Source: a virus. From it: 39,626 nucleotides of DNA. Positions 28,176-36,121 of this stretch are shown here, one piece after another; position 1 is the stretch's first letter; every line of letters starts with the position of its first letter. The translations under genes and the position numbers were made by a program. Below the pieces are notes generated by a model, which was not told the DNA's origin, made no database searches, and worked only from the letters and a program-made list of their open reading frames with translations. The DNA lies in the IMG/VR virus record IMGVR_UViG_3300013306_000031, positions 1 through 39,626 of that record. One strand, written 5' to 3'.

Positions 28176-28201
28176 CCCTAGATTCCGCGTGTTCTAGGGG
28201 T
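28176..28201. repeat. Hairpin, partial copy of the post-tRNA terminator
   Basis: The segment CCCTAGA...TCTAGGGG is a slightly degraded copy of the terminator stem at 28297-28324, placed on the other side of the attP core. It may reflect old recombination at attB, or a bound site near the crossover. Confidence 0.5.
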
Positions 28202-28238
28202 CTACTGATTCGTAAAACGAATGGATTAATTATAACCG

Positions 28239-28288
28239 CACGACTCATAATCGTGAGGTCGGGAGATCGAGCCTCCCCACCGCTACCA
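28239..28288 (+). other. attP: attP core: 3' half of a tRNA-Met(CAU) gene
   Basis: The plus strand reads as the 3' half of a tRNA: anticodon stem-loop CACGA-CTCATAA-TCGTG (anticodon CAT, 28239-28255), variable AGGTC, T-arm GGGAG-ATCGAGC-CTCCC (one change from the usual TTCGA loop), acceptor strand CACCGCT, discriminator A and CCA (28286-28288). The 5' half is absent. Phages that integrate into tRNA genes carry this half so that the target gene is rebuilt. Elongator Met, or tRNA-Ile2 with CAU, is the likely target. Confidence 0.88.
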
Positions 28289-28293
28289 GATAT

Positions 28294-28327
28294 AAACCCC
28301 TAGAATCCGCGGGATTCTAGGGGTTTT
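28294..28327 (+). terminator. Intrinsic terminator after tRNA half
   Basis: Arms 28294-28308 and 28312-28326 pair perfectly over 15 bp with a three-base loop, and TTTT ends the structure. Being six bases past the CCA end, it is probably the host tRNA gene terminator carried with attP, restoring the full 3' end of the tRNA unit after integration. Confidence 0.85.
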
Positions 28328-28359
28328 CTGCATCCTCGGCGGGTGCCCATTTCGGCCCA

Positions 28360-28380
28360 ACTATAGCCATCACTGTAGCC
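28360..28380. repeat. Candidate integrase arm-type site, right
   Basis: This is the second copy (20 of 21 bases) of the sequence at 28104-28124. The stretch 28381-28452 beyond it holds nothing recognisable. Confidence 0.7.
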
Positions 28381-28452
28381 GATCATCATTTTATTGCCGT
28401 GGATCGCATGAGACTTTCAAGGACGCCCGCAGACCGAGGGGCACCAACGACG

Positions 28453-28485
28453 AAACGCGCCCGCCCACCGGAGTGGACGGGCGCG
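28453..28485 (-). terminator. Terminator closing the late operon
   Basis: CGCGCCCG (28456-28463) and CGGGCGCG (28478-28485) pair perfectly, with an inner CCAC/GTGG stem. On the minus strand TTT follows. It lies 45 bases after the last late gene and insulates the attP region. Confidence 0.75.
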
Positions 28486-28530
28486 AACGTAGCATTTTCA
28501 GTTGGGGAACTTAACCGGTCTTACCTGCCC

Positions 28531-30405
28531 CTACACGGCGAGGATCTTTACCTCATCGAACGCCACGTCGCCTGTGTAGGCGTCGGGGAAGCGGGAGACG
28601 CGCAACATGAGGTTGGTGCAGGTCTTCGGGATGCAGAAGGGCACCCGCACCTTCGTCCACGCCTGTCCCGGTGTCAGCGTGATGCGCTTGTCGATGATGA
28701 ACAGGGGCGTGCTGCCTGAGTTGTCCATCAGGTAGAAGCGGACCGTGCCTGAACCGACGCCGTCAGGCTGCTTTACCCATGCTTCGACTTGGAACGCGGC
28801 ACCCTTGATCCCGGCCTCACTGGTGTAGGTGTAGGGCTGGTAGAGGTAGTTCGCGCCGGATGCTGCGGAGAACTTCAGGAAGTTCGTGCCGCTGTGACCG
28901 CCTGTCGTTTCGATGGTCACGCCGGTAGCGTTGTTCGCGGTCCACTTCCCGTACAGCGTCCCGGCAGGGACGATCCCTTCAAAGTCGGACTGCAGCAGCA
29001 GGTTCATGCGGTTGGTGCTGGACGGGTCAGCGAACGCCAGCCCTGACGGTGTGAGGACTTCCAGCACTCCGGCGTCCCGCTTGGTCACTGCGTAGTCCAC
29101 CACGGCGGTGAAGTCAGCAATCGTCATGTAGCCCGGGAGCCCGATGTACTTGGGGTGGAACATCAGCTCCACACCGCCGACGTAATCGACGGCGAAGTCG
29201 ATGTTTGCCTTCGCCTGGGCAAGCGTCATGGTGTCGAGCGTGGCGTGGCTGAGCATGAAGCAACCATTGGTGGGCAGGCGGCGGCGTGCGCCTTCTGCGC
29301 CACGGTCAATTTCGAGCAGACCATAGTTTGCCAGGAGCATCTGCCCGTTGGCCGAACTCATCTGCTCAATGGTTGTGAAGTTGGCGGAGTAGTTCGGGTC
29401 AAGCACACCAGTTACGCCGGGCATCTGGAATCCCATGACGTGGAGGTTCTGCGCATCAAGGTCGATGCGCGGCTGGACGATCTCGTTGTAGGCAGACAGT
29501 CCGCCCGTCGCCCCGTAGGGTGCCGGGTCTTTGTGCGTGGCGGAGTGTGCCCAGATTTCACAGCCCTCCCAGTGCATCATTCGTAGCTGGTCCCACGTTG
29601 TGGTGGTGGGCTCAATGTCGAGGGTGTTGCCGATAGCTCCGGTTACGACGCCAAGACCGCAGGAGATGCCCCGGTCACGGAGGATCGGCCATGTGGTGGA
29701 GCGGTGCTGGTCTAGCAAGTGGTCAACGCGGAACGCCACTACGCCCTTGCCGTTGGTTCCGATGACTCCGCCCTTGGCGCGGCGGACGTCTGCCACCCGG
29801 CCATGATGGATGCCCATCGTGTCGGCAGTCTTGCCCGCATAGAGCGGTGTGGTCTGGTCAAGAATCGTGGCAGATAGTGCCGCATTGAGAGCCGTCCCGC
29901 CAGTGGTCGCCTTGGCTGCCACATCAGCGTCCAGCGTGCTCACATTCTGCTTGCCGGTCAGGCTTACGATGCCCGTTGCCCCGTCCACGGATAGCACAGC
30001 AGCAGCCGGCGCGGTTACCGGGATGCTGATGGGCCCGCTCACGATGGCGTCAAGGTCAATCGTGGTCTGACCAACGAGTGGCGCAAAGTTCTTCTTGACC
30101 TCGCGGGTTTCGCCAGTCTCCACGGACCTGTATCGGATGATCGCGGTATAGGCCCAGTTCTTGAACGAGTTGCCGCCGGCGTCCGTGAACCCGTCCTGAT
30201 CAACGTGAGGGACTGAGAACTGACCGGGAACGTCAGCCGATGCGGAACGGTTGGACGCGAACGCCAGGACCGGAGCGCCCGTTGCCGCCCACGTAATGTC
30301 GTGCGTCGGAATGAGCTGCAAGGACGTGATTACGTCGCCGCCAAGGAAGTCCTTCGGCACGCCATACGTGATCGTGCACTGTGAAATACCAGCGTCAAGA
30401 GGCAT
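28531..30405 (-). CDS. Tail protein with polysaccharide deacetylase-like domain
   Basis: This 624-residue protein has three parts. Residues 1 to about 190 resemble the mounting domain of minor tail proteins. Residues about 215-450 resemble a NodB-type polysaccharide deacetylase: VAFRVDH with D228, EIWAHSATH with H287 and H291 (metal-binding motif HxxxH), FQMPG near 326 and a late His in MFHPK (417). Residues about 465-624 look like a beta-sandwich carbohydrate-binding module. It probably trims host surface polymers during adsorption. It is the last late gene, after the lysis genes. Confidence 0.8.
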   Translation of the reverse strand: MPLDAGISQCTITYGVPKDFLGGDVITSLQLIPTHDITWAATGAPVLAFASNRSASADVPGQFSVPHVDQDGFTDAGGNSFKNWAYTAIIRYRSVETGETREVKKNFAPLVGQTTIDLDAIVSGPISIPVTAPAAAVLSVDGATGIVSLTGKQNVSTLDADVAAKATTGGTALNAALSATILDQTTPLYAGKTADTMGIHHGRVADVRRAKGGVIGTNGKGVVAFRVDHLLDQHRSTTWPILRDRGISCGLGVVTGAIGNTLDIEPTTTTWDQLRMMHWEGCEIWAHSATHKDPAPYGATGGLSAYNEIVQPRIDLDAQNLHVMGFQMPGVTGVLDPNYSANFTTIEQMSSANGQMLLANYGLLEIDRGAEGARRRLPTNGCFMLSHATLDTMTLAQAKANIDFAVDYVGGVELMFHPKYIGLPGYMTIADFTAVVDYAVTKRDAGVLEVLTPSGLAFADPSSTNRMNLLLQSDFEGIVPAGTLYGKWTANNATGVTIETTGGHSGTNFLKFSAASGANYLYQPYTYTSEAGIKGAAFQVEAWVKQPDGVGSGTVRFYLMDNSGSTPLFIIDKRITLTPGQAWTKVRVPFCIPKTCTNLMLRVSRFPDAYTGDVAFDEVKILAV

Positions 30406-30414
30406 TGCGGTCTC

Positions 30415-30675
30415 CTACTTCTTATCGGGCGCGAGCCACGGGGCGAACTGGCGGATGAGGGAATCGACAACTGGGAGCGCCATGACGCGGGTGATGCCCG
30501 CGGCGACGAGTAGCGACGTCGCAACCCATGGGATGTCCGGGCCGAGTCCGAGGGTCTGGATGATGAGCGCCCAGGCGGCAGCGAGTCCCACAAGGAACGC
30601 GAACAGTGTTCGGATGGTTGCTCGCCACGGGTTGGCGGTCTGGGTGGACTGAGTAGGGGAGTGGTCGCCCATCAT
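30415..30675 (-). CDS. Holin
   Basis: This 86-residue protein has two likely membrane helices (TIRTLFAFLVGLAAAWALIIQTLG and WVATSLLVAAGITRVMALPVV) and a charged C-terminus ending LAPDKK. Size, topology and its place directly after the endolysin gene (four-base overlap) make it the probable holin that opens the membrane at lysis. Confidence 0.82.
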   Translation of the reverse strand: MMGDHSPTQSTQTANPWRATIRTLFAFLVGLAAAWALIIQTLGLGPDIPWVATSLLVAAGITRVMALPVVDSLIRQFAPWLAPDKK

Positions 30676-31412
30676 TTGCCGCCCACTGTGACATCCACGT
30701 GCACGCCGGATGCTAGCCCGTCCGCGACCGCCTTGGTGACAGCGTCCTGCAATGCAGTTTCCAGCTTGCCCGAGTCGATGCCCGGGGTGAACGCTGCAAG
30801 CGTGGCCACGGCCGTACGGATCACGTCCCGCGTTACCACGGCCCGCGCCTCAACTGCTTCCTGGATGAAGACCTTGTTCTCGAACGAGAACCCTGATGCT
30901 TGGATCAGTTCGCGGGTCACGACGTGCCGGCGCTCGATCTCTTCCTGAATGAATAGCTTGTCTTCGGTCGTGAGTGCCATGTCGTCTTCCTCCAAGGGTG
31001 TGATTGGTCCGCCCGCGTAGGACAGCGAGTCGAGCTCGATTACGGGGGTGCCCTCAACGTCCTCAGTCCAGCCGAGGTACGTTAGCGGGTTGTAGCGGGC
31101 GTAGGCGCGGATCAGGTCCGCCATGTCCGGGTGATGGGTTGGTGTCGTGGCGGTGGGGTGAGTTGTGGAGTACACGCTGCCGTCGGGCGCCCGGAGCGCC
31201 ACATGACCATTAGGTTCAGTGGCCAGTGAGAACCACACCGGAACCCATGCGCCCGCGGGGAAGTCAGGGTTTCGATGCTTGGTGGCCGATCCATTCCAAG
31301 CCGCCGTCGCGGATCCGAACCTTTTGGGGACGGCAAATGCCTCATTGACATACGCCAGACACCAGCCCGGCTTGCATGGGATGTTCGGATTGGGGGTGAT
31401 TAGCTGCTGCAT
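30672..31412 (-). CDS. CHAP-like endolysin with repeated C-terminal helix
   Basis: Residues 1 to about 120 form a CHAP-like cysteine amidase/peptidase: PGWCLAYV with C18, ATAAWNGS, PAGAWVPVWF and NGHVAL with H70, then YNPLTYLGWTEDVEG. The remainder has no cell-wall-binding domain; it carries two copies of a 19-residue segment (K152-I170, KLFIQEEIERRHVVTRELI, and K180-I198, KVFIQEAVEARAVVTRDVI), spaced by 28, then a helical end. The C-terminal part could mediate oligomerisation or holin contact. Confidence 0.83.
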   Translation of the reverse strand: MQQLITPNPNIPCKPGWCLAYVNEAFAVPKRFGSATAAWNGSATKHRNPDFPAGAWVPVWFSLATEPNGHVALRAPDGSVYSTTHPTATTPTHHPDMADLIRAYARYNPLTYLGWTEDVEGTPVIELDSLSYAGGPITPLEEDDMALTTEDKLFIQEEIERRHVVTRELIQASGFSFENKVFIQEAVEARAVVTRDVIRTAVATLAAFTPGIDSGKLETALQDAVTKAVADGLASGVHVDVTVGGK

Positions 31413-31421
31413 GCCAGCCTC

Positions 31422-31823
31422 CTAGCTTTCGAGTTGTTCGCTGAGCCGCTGGGCAACCGGCAGTATGTCGTCCTGCACGGTGCGGGTTAGGACATCCGCC
31501 CGTTCACGCCGCTCAGCCGTCTCGGCAATGTGACTCTTGAGGGTCTTCTCGATCCGGTTTGTCTGGTCTCGCAAAGAAAGCCCGGAGTTGGCGAACAGTT
31601 CGTGCCGGATGGTCCCGAGCTGCGCCATGACGCCGGGCCGGGCCGCTTCGATCACGGCTCCGGATTCGTCCCTGCGTTCCGCAGCGCCGGACCAGTCGGC
31701 AGCAATGGTCTCCATGAACCTCAGGACCTTCCGCACCGGCTTCCAAGCCACCGCGATCACGGCCAGGCCAACGAGCGTGGCGGTCATGTCTCCAATGGTT
31801 AGGTTCGCCATCCACCCGGGCAT
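31422..31823 (-). CDS. DUF2746-like membrane protein
   Basis: This 133-residue protein has one membrane helix (TATLVGLAVIAVAWKPVRKVLRF) followed by a long coiled coil (LSLRDQTNRIEKTLKSHIAETAERRERADVLTRTV), like the DUF2746 proteins near actinophage lysis genes. It may regulate the holin or act as a second membrane-active lysis protein. It lies ten bases before the endolysin gene. Confidence 0.7.
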   Translation of the reverse strand: MPGWMANLTIGDMTATLVGLAVIAVAWKPVRKVLRFMETIAADWSGAAERRDESGAVIEAARPGVMAQLGTIRHELFANSGLSLRDQTNRIEKTLKSHIAETAERRERADVLTRTVQDDILPVAQRLSEQLES

Positions 31824-31824
31824 A

Positions 31825-32892
31825 TCAGGGCCGCCTAGCGATGTTCACGGATCCGGTGACGTTGACGGTCCCGACCGACTGGAATAGCTGTGGATAGACG
31901 GTCTGCCCGGCCGCCACGGTGATGTTGACAGAGAGTGTCGTCGTGTCCTCGTTGATCCCAAATGGAACCCGGGCATGGGCTGTTGCGCCGAGCCCCGAGG
32001 TAGCGTCCAACGAGATGAACGCCCGGCCATTGCTGACATTCGCGGAAAACTTCTGCGTGATGACAACGTCGTAATTACCGGCATCGCGGAACGTGATCCC
32101 GCCACCGCCGACGGTGACAAACGCGGCGTCCGTTGTCTTCGATGGAACGGCCGTGTGCGCACCAAGGTTCCAGACGGCACCGGCCGCGAGCCCGTTGGAT
32201 GCGGTAGTCCACCCGGCGATCCCGAAGTGATCCCACGTGGCGCCATTCCACCGTTCGACCACTCCAGACGCGCCGGCCTGCGTGAGGTCGGTTCGCAGGA
32301 TCTCCATACCCTTCGCTGGGCTGGTAATCTCTGCGCGCTCATCGGCGCTGCGGATGACGACCCTTGACCCGCGGGCCGCGGTGTGTCGCCATACCTGTGT
32401 GATGGTGTTCGATCCGCCAGACGTGCCGGTGGTGCTATTGAATATCTGCGCCTCAGCGAGAACGTAAGCACCTGCCGGGACGGTGCCATAAGGCTTAGAC
32501 GGGGTTGCCGAAGCAAGGCCTTTTTCGACACCCATCACGGCCGCATTGTCAGCGTCGCCCTTTGCGGTGTCGTTCTGCTTCACCCATACAAGGTCCCAGC
32601 GCGAACCGGAGCCTGGCGCTGCGTCGGTGGTTACGTTCGTGGTCCCGGTCGTCGTCGGCGTGTAGACGCCTTCCTGGGCCGTCCGGCCAATGACGAACGG
32701 GGCTGGTCCGATGTCGTAGGACATCGTCGTCTTGCCTACTACCAGTAAGTCCGCGGCCTGCGCGAGGACGCCCGAGCGTGGGACTCCTGGCGCGTTCTCC
32801 GCATACAGGCCCGCCAGCATAAGCCGATGCTCCAGAGTGGTGGTGCCAACGGCGCCAACCTTGCTGACTCCTACGCCGCGATTCACTGTCAT
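31825..32892 (-). CDS. Minor tail protein, receptor-binding candidate
   Basis: This 355-residue protein has a conserved-looking N-terminal tail-attachment part (residues 1 to about 110, LEHRLMLAGLYAENAPGVPRSGVL), a middle rich in Thr/Gly, VERWNGATWDHFG near 215, and a C-terminal beta-sandwich (GGGGITFRDAGNYDVVITQKFSANVSNGRAFISLDA, VPFGINEDTTTLSVNITVAAGQTVYPQLFQ) like the C1q/TNF-type knobs of some tail proteins. This makes it a candidate for host binding. The gene on its other side runs in the opposite direction. Confidence 0.7.
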   Translation of the reverse strand: MTVNRGVGVSKVGAVGTTTLEHRLMLAGLYAENAPGVPRSGVLAQAADLLVVGKTTMSYDIGPAPFVIGRTAQEGVYTPTTTGTTNVTTDAAPGSGSRWDLVWVKQNDTAKGDADNAAVMGVEKGLASATPSKPYGTVPAGAYVLAEAQIFNSTTGTSGGSNTITQVWRHTAARGSRVVIRSADERAEITSPAKGMEILRTDLTQAGASGVVERWNGATWDHFGIAGWTTASNGLAAGAVWNLGAHTAVPSKTTDAAFVTVGGGGITFRDAGNYDVVITQKFSANVSNGRAFISLDATSGLGATAHARVPFGINEDTTTLSVNITVAAGQTVYPQLFQSVGTVNVTGSVNIARRP

Positions 32893-32906
32893 TGGTTGCT
32901 CCTTGG

Positions 32907-32935
32907 TTGAGTGATATGCATCACTGCGCTATTAA
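32907..32935 (+). promoter_or_regulatory. Promoter with internal dyad for plus-strand gene
   Basis: TTGAGT (32907-32912) and TATTAA (32930-32935) lie exactly 17 bp apart. The spacer holds the dyad GTGAT-atgc-ATCAC (32911-32924), an operator-like site. It can drive the plus-strand gene against the direction of the late operon, so the gene need not wait for late transcription. Confidence 0.65.
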
Positions 32936-32965
32936 TTCGTTGACGTCCGGCCTATGCTTGGGCAC

Positions 32966-33391
32966 ATGGAACTCAAATCAGCCTTATTGGGGGCCGGTGC
33001 TGCTGTCGTGGTAGCCGGTGGGTTGTTCTTCGCATCAGCCGCATCGAACGCTGACAACTCAGCGCCCGAACCCTTGCCCGTCATCACCACCGATGCGCCC
33101 GCTATCGTGGCGCCAACACCAACCCCGGAGCCCGTTGTGACCGTTACGCCAGAACCTGTAGTTGTCGCTCCCGTAGTTGAGGCGCCGGTTGCTGAACCCG
33201 CGCCCGTTACGCCCGTTGCAGTCGAGCCAGCGCCGGTCTACGTTGCGCCCGCACCGGTTCCGGTTCCGGCTTACGTGGCACCCGCTACGCCTCCCCTGAC
33301 GTTCGATGCTCCGGCCGCAGCGGGCCCCGGCATGCCCAACCCGATCCCGCCAGCACTCAAGCCCGGTCAGGTCATCGACGCCAGGAAGTAG
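32966..33391 (+). CDS. Secreted or membrane-anchored Pro/Val-rich protein (moron)
   Basis: This 141-residue protein is encoded on the opposite strand within the tail genes. Residues 5-30 (SALLGAGAAVVVAGGLFFASAAS) form a signal peptide or anchor, and the rest is a Pro/Val/Ala-rich extended chain with repeats such as APVVEAPVAEPAPV and YVAPAPVPVPAYVAP, ending PPALKPGQVIDARK. No enzyme domain is seen. With its own promoter it has the marks of a moron, possibly expressed in lysogens; superinfection exclusion or a change to the host surface is conjecture. An earlier ATG at 32954 would add four residues. Confidence 0.72.
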   Translation: MELKSALLGAGAAVVVAGGLFFASAASNADNSAPEPLPVITTDAPAIVAPTPTPEPVVTVTPEPVVVAPVVEAPVAEPAPVTPVAVEPAPVYVAPAPVPVPAYVAPATPPLTFDAPAAAGPGMPNPIPPALKPGQVIDARK

Positions 33392-33395
33392 ATCG

Positions 33396-34109
33396 TCAGC
33401 GCAGGTATAGCGCCGTTGCGTAGATGTTGGCCATATTCGACGCGGAAGCGGCCCACGTGGCGGTGCTTGTCCGGGTTGTAATGCTTACGGTAATGGTCTG
33501 CCCATCGGTTAGCCCGGTCAGTGTGGTATGGAATGGCGACGCAAGCCCGACGCCAAGCCCAGCGCCTGCCGCGGAGTAGAGCTCACCGCCGCCCACCCCC
33601 TGCACCACGGCCTGCACGTATAGATAATCGGATGCGGCAGTGTTGTTGTACCCCATGGCGCTGGCATTGGCAATCACTACCGCCTGCGTGAATCCAGTCG
33701 GCACCGTCAAGGTAATCGACGCTCGGACTGTCGTCGCTGTCGTGATCGCATAGCTACTGAGGTAGTTGCTTGCCGTGTCAGTAAGGATCGGGTTGGCCAG
33801 CGCATCATTACCGATGATCCCGGCAGGCAGGTCCAGTGTCCCGCCGATCTTCACGGGCCCATTGAACGTGGCGGAACCGTCCGCTGTGCTGAGGCGGAAT
33901 ACCTCGTTCCCGGCCGGGTCGAAACCTGCCATGCGGATAGGGTCAAAACTCAGCACGGCACCGGTCGCCGGGTCTGTGATCGAAAAGAACTTCGGCGCTG
34001 CCCGCTCCATCACGTCAAGGCGCTTCGAGATGGCCTTGATCATGTTCATGAGTTGGGCGCTGGGGTCTGTCTCTACTGTGCGGCGGGGTACGCCGTCGAG
34101 GTCATCCAC
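33396..34109 (-). CDS. Minor tail protein
   Basis: This 237-residue protein begins with a short helical, probably trimerising part (SAQLMNMIKAISKRLDVMERAA), then SITDPATGAVLSFDP and GNEVFRLSTADGSATFNGPVKIGGTL, typical of actinophage tail-tip proteins, and a Thr/Ser-rich beta C-terminus. It ends four bases from the convergent moron gene. A fibre or tip role is likely. Confidence 0.7.
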   Translation of the reverse strand: MDDLDGVPRRTVETDPSAQLMNMIKAISKRLDVMERAAPKFFSITDPATGAVLSFDPIRMAGFDPAGNEVFRLSTADGSATFNGPVKIGGTLDLPAGIIGNDALANPILTDTASNYLSSYAITTATTVRASITLTVPTGFTQAVVIANASAMGYNNTAASDYLYVQAVVQGVGGGELYSAAGAGLGVGLASPFHTTLTGLTDGQTITVSITTRTSTATWAASASNMANIYATALYLR

Positions 34110-34112
34110 TGG

Positions 34113-35255
34113 CTACGCCCTTCCTTGGATCGGTGCGAGTGATATTTTGACCGTGCTGGTATGGTCGCCATCGATGGCCATCATGCGAGTGCGGAATGGG
34201 CCCGGCACTAGGATCGGGTGATCCTTGGGGATGATCGCCTGCGCCCACTCGCCCGGGGAGTACGATCCGAGTTTCGGGTCGCTGTCAGCGCGGACCGAGA
34301 CGGACCAGTTCTCCACCGGATACTTAGCCGCCGCCATGGCCTCATCCGCACCAGCTTGGAGGATAGTCAGATCAAGCACGTCCTTTGACGCCGCGTCCTT
34401 CTCGGTCCATGGGTAGCCGGCGTTTACCAGCGTCTTGTCCTGCGCCGACTTCAGCAGCATGGCCGCCTCATTGCCGGCGCCCGGCTGGTAAACCTTCGCG
34501 GCCATCCCGGTAGCGTCCTCAGTGGCGCCGAAACCGACGACGCCGGACTTCTCTACCCTGCCGTCCCATATCCAGTCGGGACCGGCCTGAGTAAGCAGCG
34601 GGTTAGCCTCGGTGCCGTGAGTCATAACCCACTCAACCTTTGTGGCATCCGCGCCGTTGAAACGTGGCCGGAACGCAATGTCAGGACCGCGCTGCACCTT
34701 CGTCAGGTTCCGCAGCAGGTCGCCCACCCAAGATAGTTGATGGCCCGGGTAATGGCGGAAATTGGTACTCGGAATAATGTCCGGCAGCACGAGTGGCAGG
34801 CCGGGATTGTCCGGGTTGGTCTGGATGCTGATGCGCACCAGCTCGCGCGCGATACTTCCCAGCGACTTGTCCACAATGTCAAGGCTCACCGCCGCGGGTG
34901 ATACGCCACCAGCGAGTGCAACCCATGGGAGCGACTTCACCGCATCAAGGATTGACCAGATGCCGGCGCCAGCGATCTGCAACGTCTCAGACTTCGGATC
35001 GTAGGTGCGCTTCCAGATCGGCCCGGCCTCAAGAATCGTACTGCCGTAAGAGCATCCAATGAATTGCTTCAGCGGCGCTGTAGCGGCCCGTATTTCAAGC
35101 CGCGACACTTCCCTTGACCGAACCTTCACCGTGGCGTCCAGCGGCCCGGCATCATTCAGCCGCATACCCCATGACATCGCAGACACTGGCAGGTCCGTAG
35201 TGATGCGGCCCGTGACCATATCACCAACGAAAACGCGGAAGTTATCTACCACCAT
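34113..35255 (-). CDS. Minor tail protein, baseplate hub candidate
   Basis: This 380-residue protein follows the distal tail gene, where phages encode the tail hub. It has VFVGDMVTGRITTDLPVSAMSWGMRLNDAG at the start, the IWSILDAVKSLPW region near 100, and a C-terminal GSYSPGEWAQAIIPKDHPILVPGPFRTRMMAIDGDHTSTVKISLAP. This layout matches long minor tail proteins of Siphovirus ReqiPepy6 gp37 type. It overlaps the previous gene by ten bases. Confidence 0.75.
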   Translation of the reverse strand: MVVDNFRVFVGDMVTGRITTDLPVSAMSWGMRLNDAGPLDATVKVRSREVSRLEIRAATAPLKQFIGCSYGSTILEAGPIWKRTYDPKSETLQIAGAGIWSILDAVKSLPWVALAGGVSPAAVSLDIVDKSLGSIARELVRISIQTNPDNPGLPLVLPDIIPSTNFRHYPGHQLSWVGDLLRNLTKVQRGPDIAFRPRFNGADATKVEWVMTHGTEANPLLTQAGPDWIWDGRVEKSGVVGFGATEDATGMAAKVYQPGAGNEAAMLLKSAQDKTLVNAGYPWTEKDAASKDVLDLTILQAGADEAMAAAKYPVENWSVSVRADSDPKLGSYSPGEWAQAIIPKDHPILVPGPFRTRMMAIDGDHTSTVKISLAPIQGRA

Positions 35256-36112
35256 GCAGGCCTAACCTCCGTCGTGAGTTGCAGCCCGGTAGAGCCGACC
35301 GATTCAAGGAGCCACGTTCCGGACTCGCCACCATTGAGGCGCACCCATTCGCGGCGGGTCAGTGACGTGGATCTGTTCGCATAACCGTCAAGCATCACGG
35401 CGCCGTCGTCGCTATCGAGTACGAGCGACTGGCCCGCAATCAGCGGAGCCGAGTAGATGAGCCGGGATCCGGACTGCCTGTGTGTGATCGTGAAGCCGCT
35501 CGGAGCTACGCCGGTCAGCGTGTGCTTGACCGACGTATCAGCGGTGCCAACGTTCGCCAGCGTGAGCGTGCCAGGGTTGCCGCCCGCGCCATAATCCAAC
35601 GGATCATCGAGCGGGTACTCAAGCGCGCCGCCAGCAGTTGCCACGCCAGTCGATGCGGCGACCGTGGCACCGTACTTGCGCGGGTCCGGGCATTCAATGT
35701 CGATCCCGAACGTAAGGTCAAGATTCCCGTCCCACTGCACATCCGGGGTGCCCGTCAGGACGCACACCGCCGTCCGGGTGCCAAGGTCCGGGTCAATGAC
35801 CGTCAGTAGCCCCGGCGTCCCGTCCGCAAGCGTGGCGCTCAGCTCGTCCGTCAAGGCAGCAGCCCCGGCGCGGGTGGAGTCCCACGCGAAACCCTCAATG
35901 GATACCAGCCGGGCACCACGCGTGCCGGACTCCGTGAAGTCGCCATGACCCCAGAGCCGTTCCGTCTTGGCGCGCCGAACCTCCACCCCGCCGCCAGTCC
36001 ATCCCGGCAGTCCCTTACTGCCGAGCACCACGCCGCGGCCGTCGATACTCACGGCGTTAGTCCGGAGATCGACGACCAGCGACAGGGCGCCCGTCTGAAT
36101 CGTAGGGATCAT
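35246..36112 (-). CDS. Distal tail protein (Dit-like)
   Basis: This 288-residue protein follows the tape measure gene and matches distal tail proteins that start the tail tip. It has VVLGSKGLPGWTGGGVEVRRAKTERLWGHGDF at 29-60, a strand-rich middle with LTGTPDVQWDGNLDLTFGIDIECPDPRKYG, and a second beta domain from about 160 with GVAPSGFTITHRQSGSRLIYSAPLIAG. The order tape measure, Dit, hub is standard. Confidence 0.82.
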   Translation of the reverse strand: MIPTIQTGALSLVVDLRTNAVSIDGRGVVLGSKGLPGWTGGGVEVRRAKTERLWGHGDFTESGTRGARLVSIEGFAWDSTRAGAAALTDELSATLADGTPGLLTVIDPDLGTRTAVCVLTGTPDVQWDGNLDLTFGIDIECPDPRKYGATVAASTGVATAGGALEYPLDDPLDYGAGGNPGTLTLANVGTADTSVKHTLTGVAPSGFTITHRQSGSRLIYSAPLIAGQSLVLDSDDGAVMLDGYANRSTSLTRREWVRLNGGESGTWLLESVGSTGLQLTTEVRPAWW

Positions 36113-36121
36113 ACGAGCCTC

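Noticed and set aside
28239-28288. Functional tRNA gene
   Set aside because: Only the 3' half is present; the upstream bases are AT-rich and do not form D-arm or acceptor partners, so it is an attachment core.
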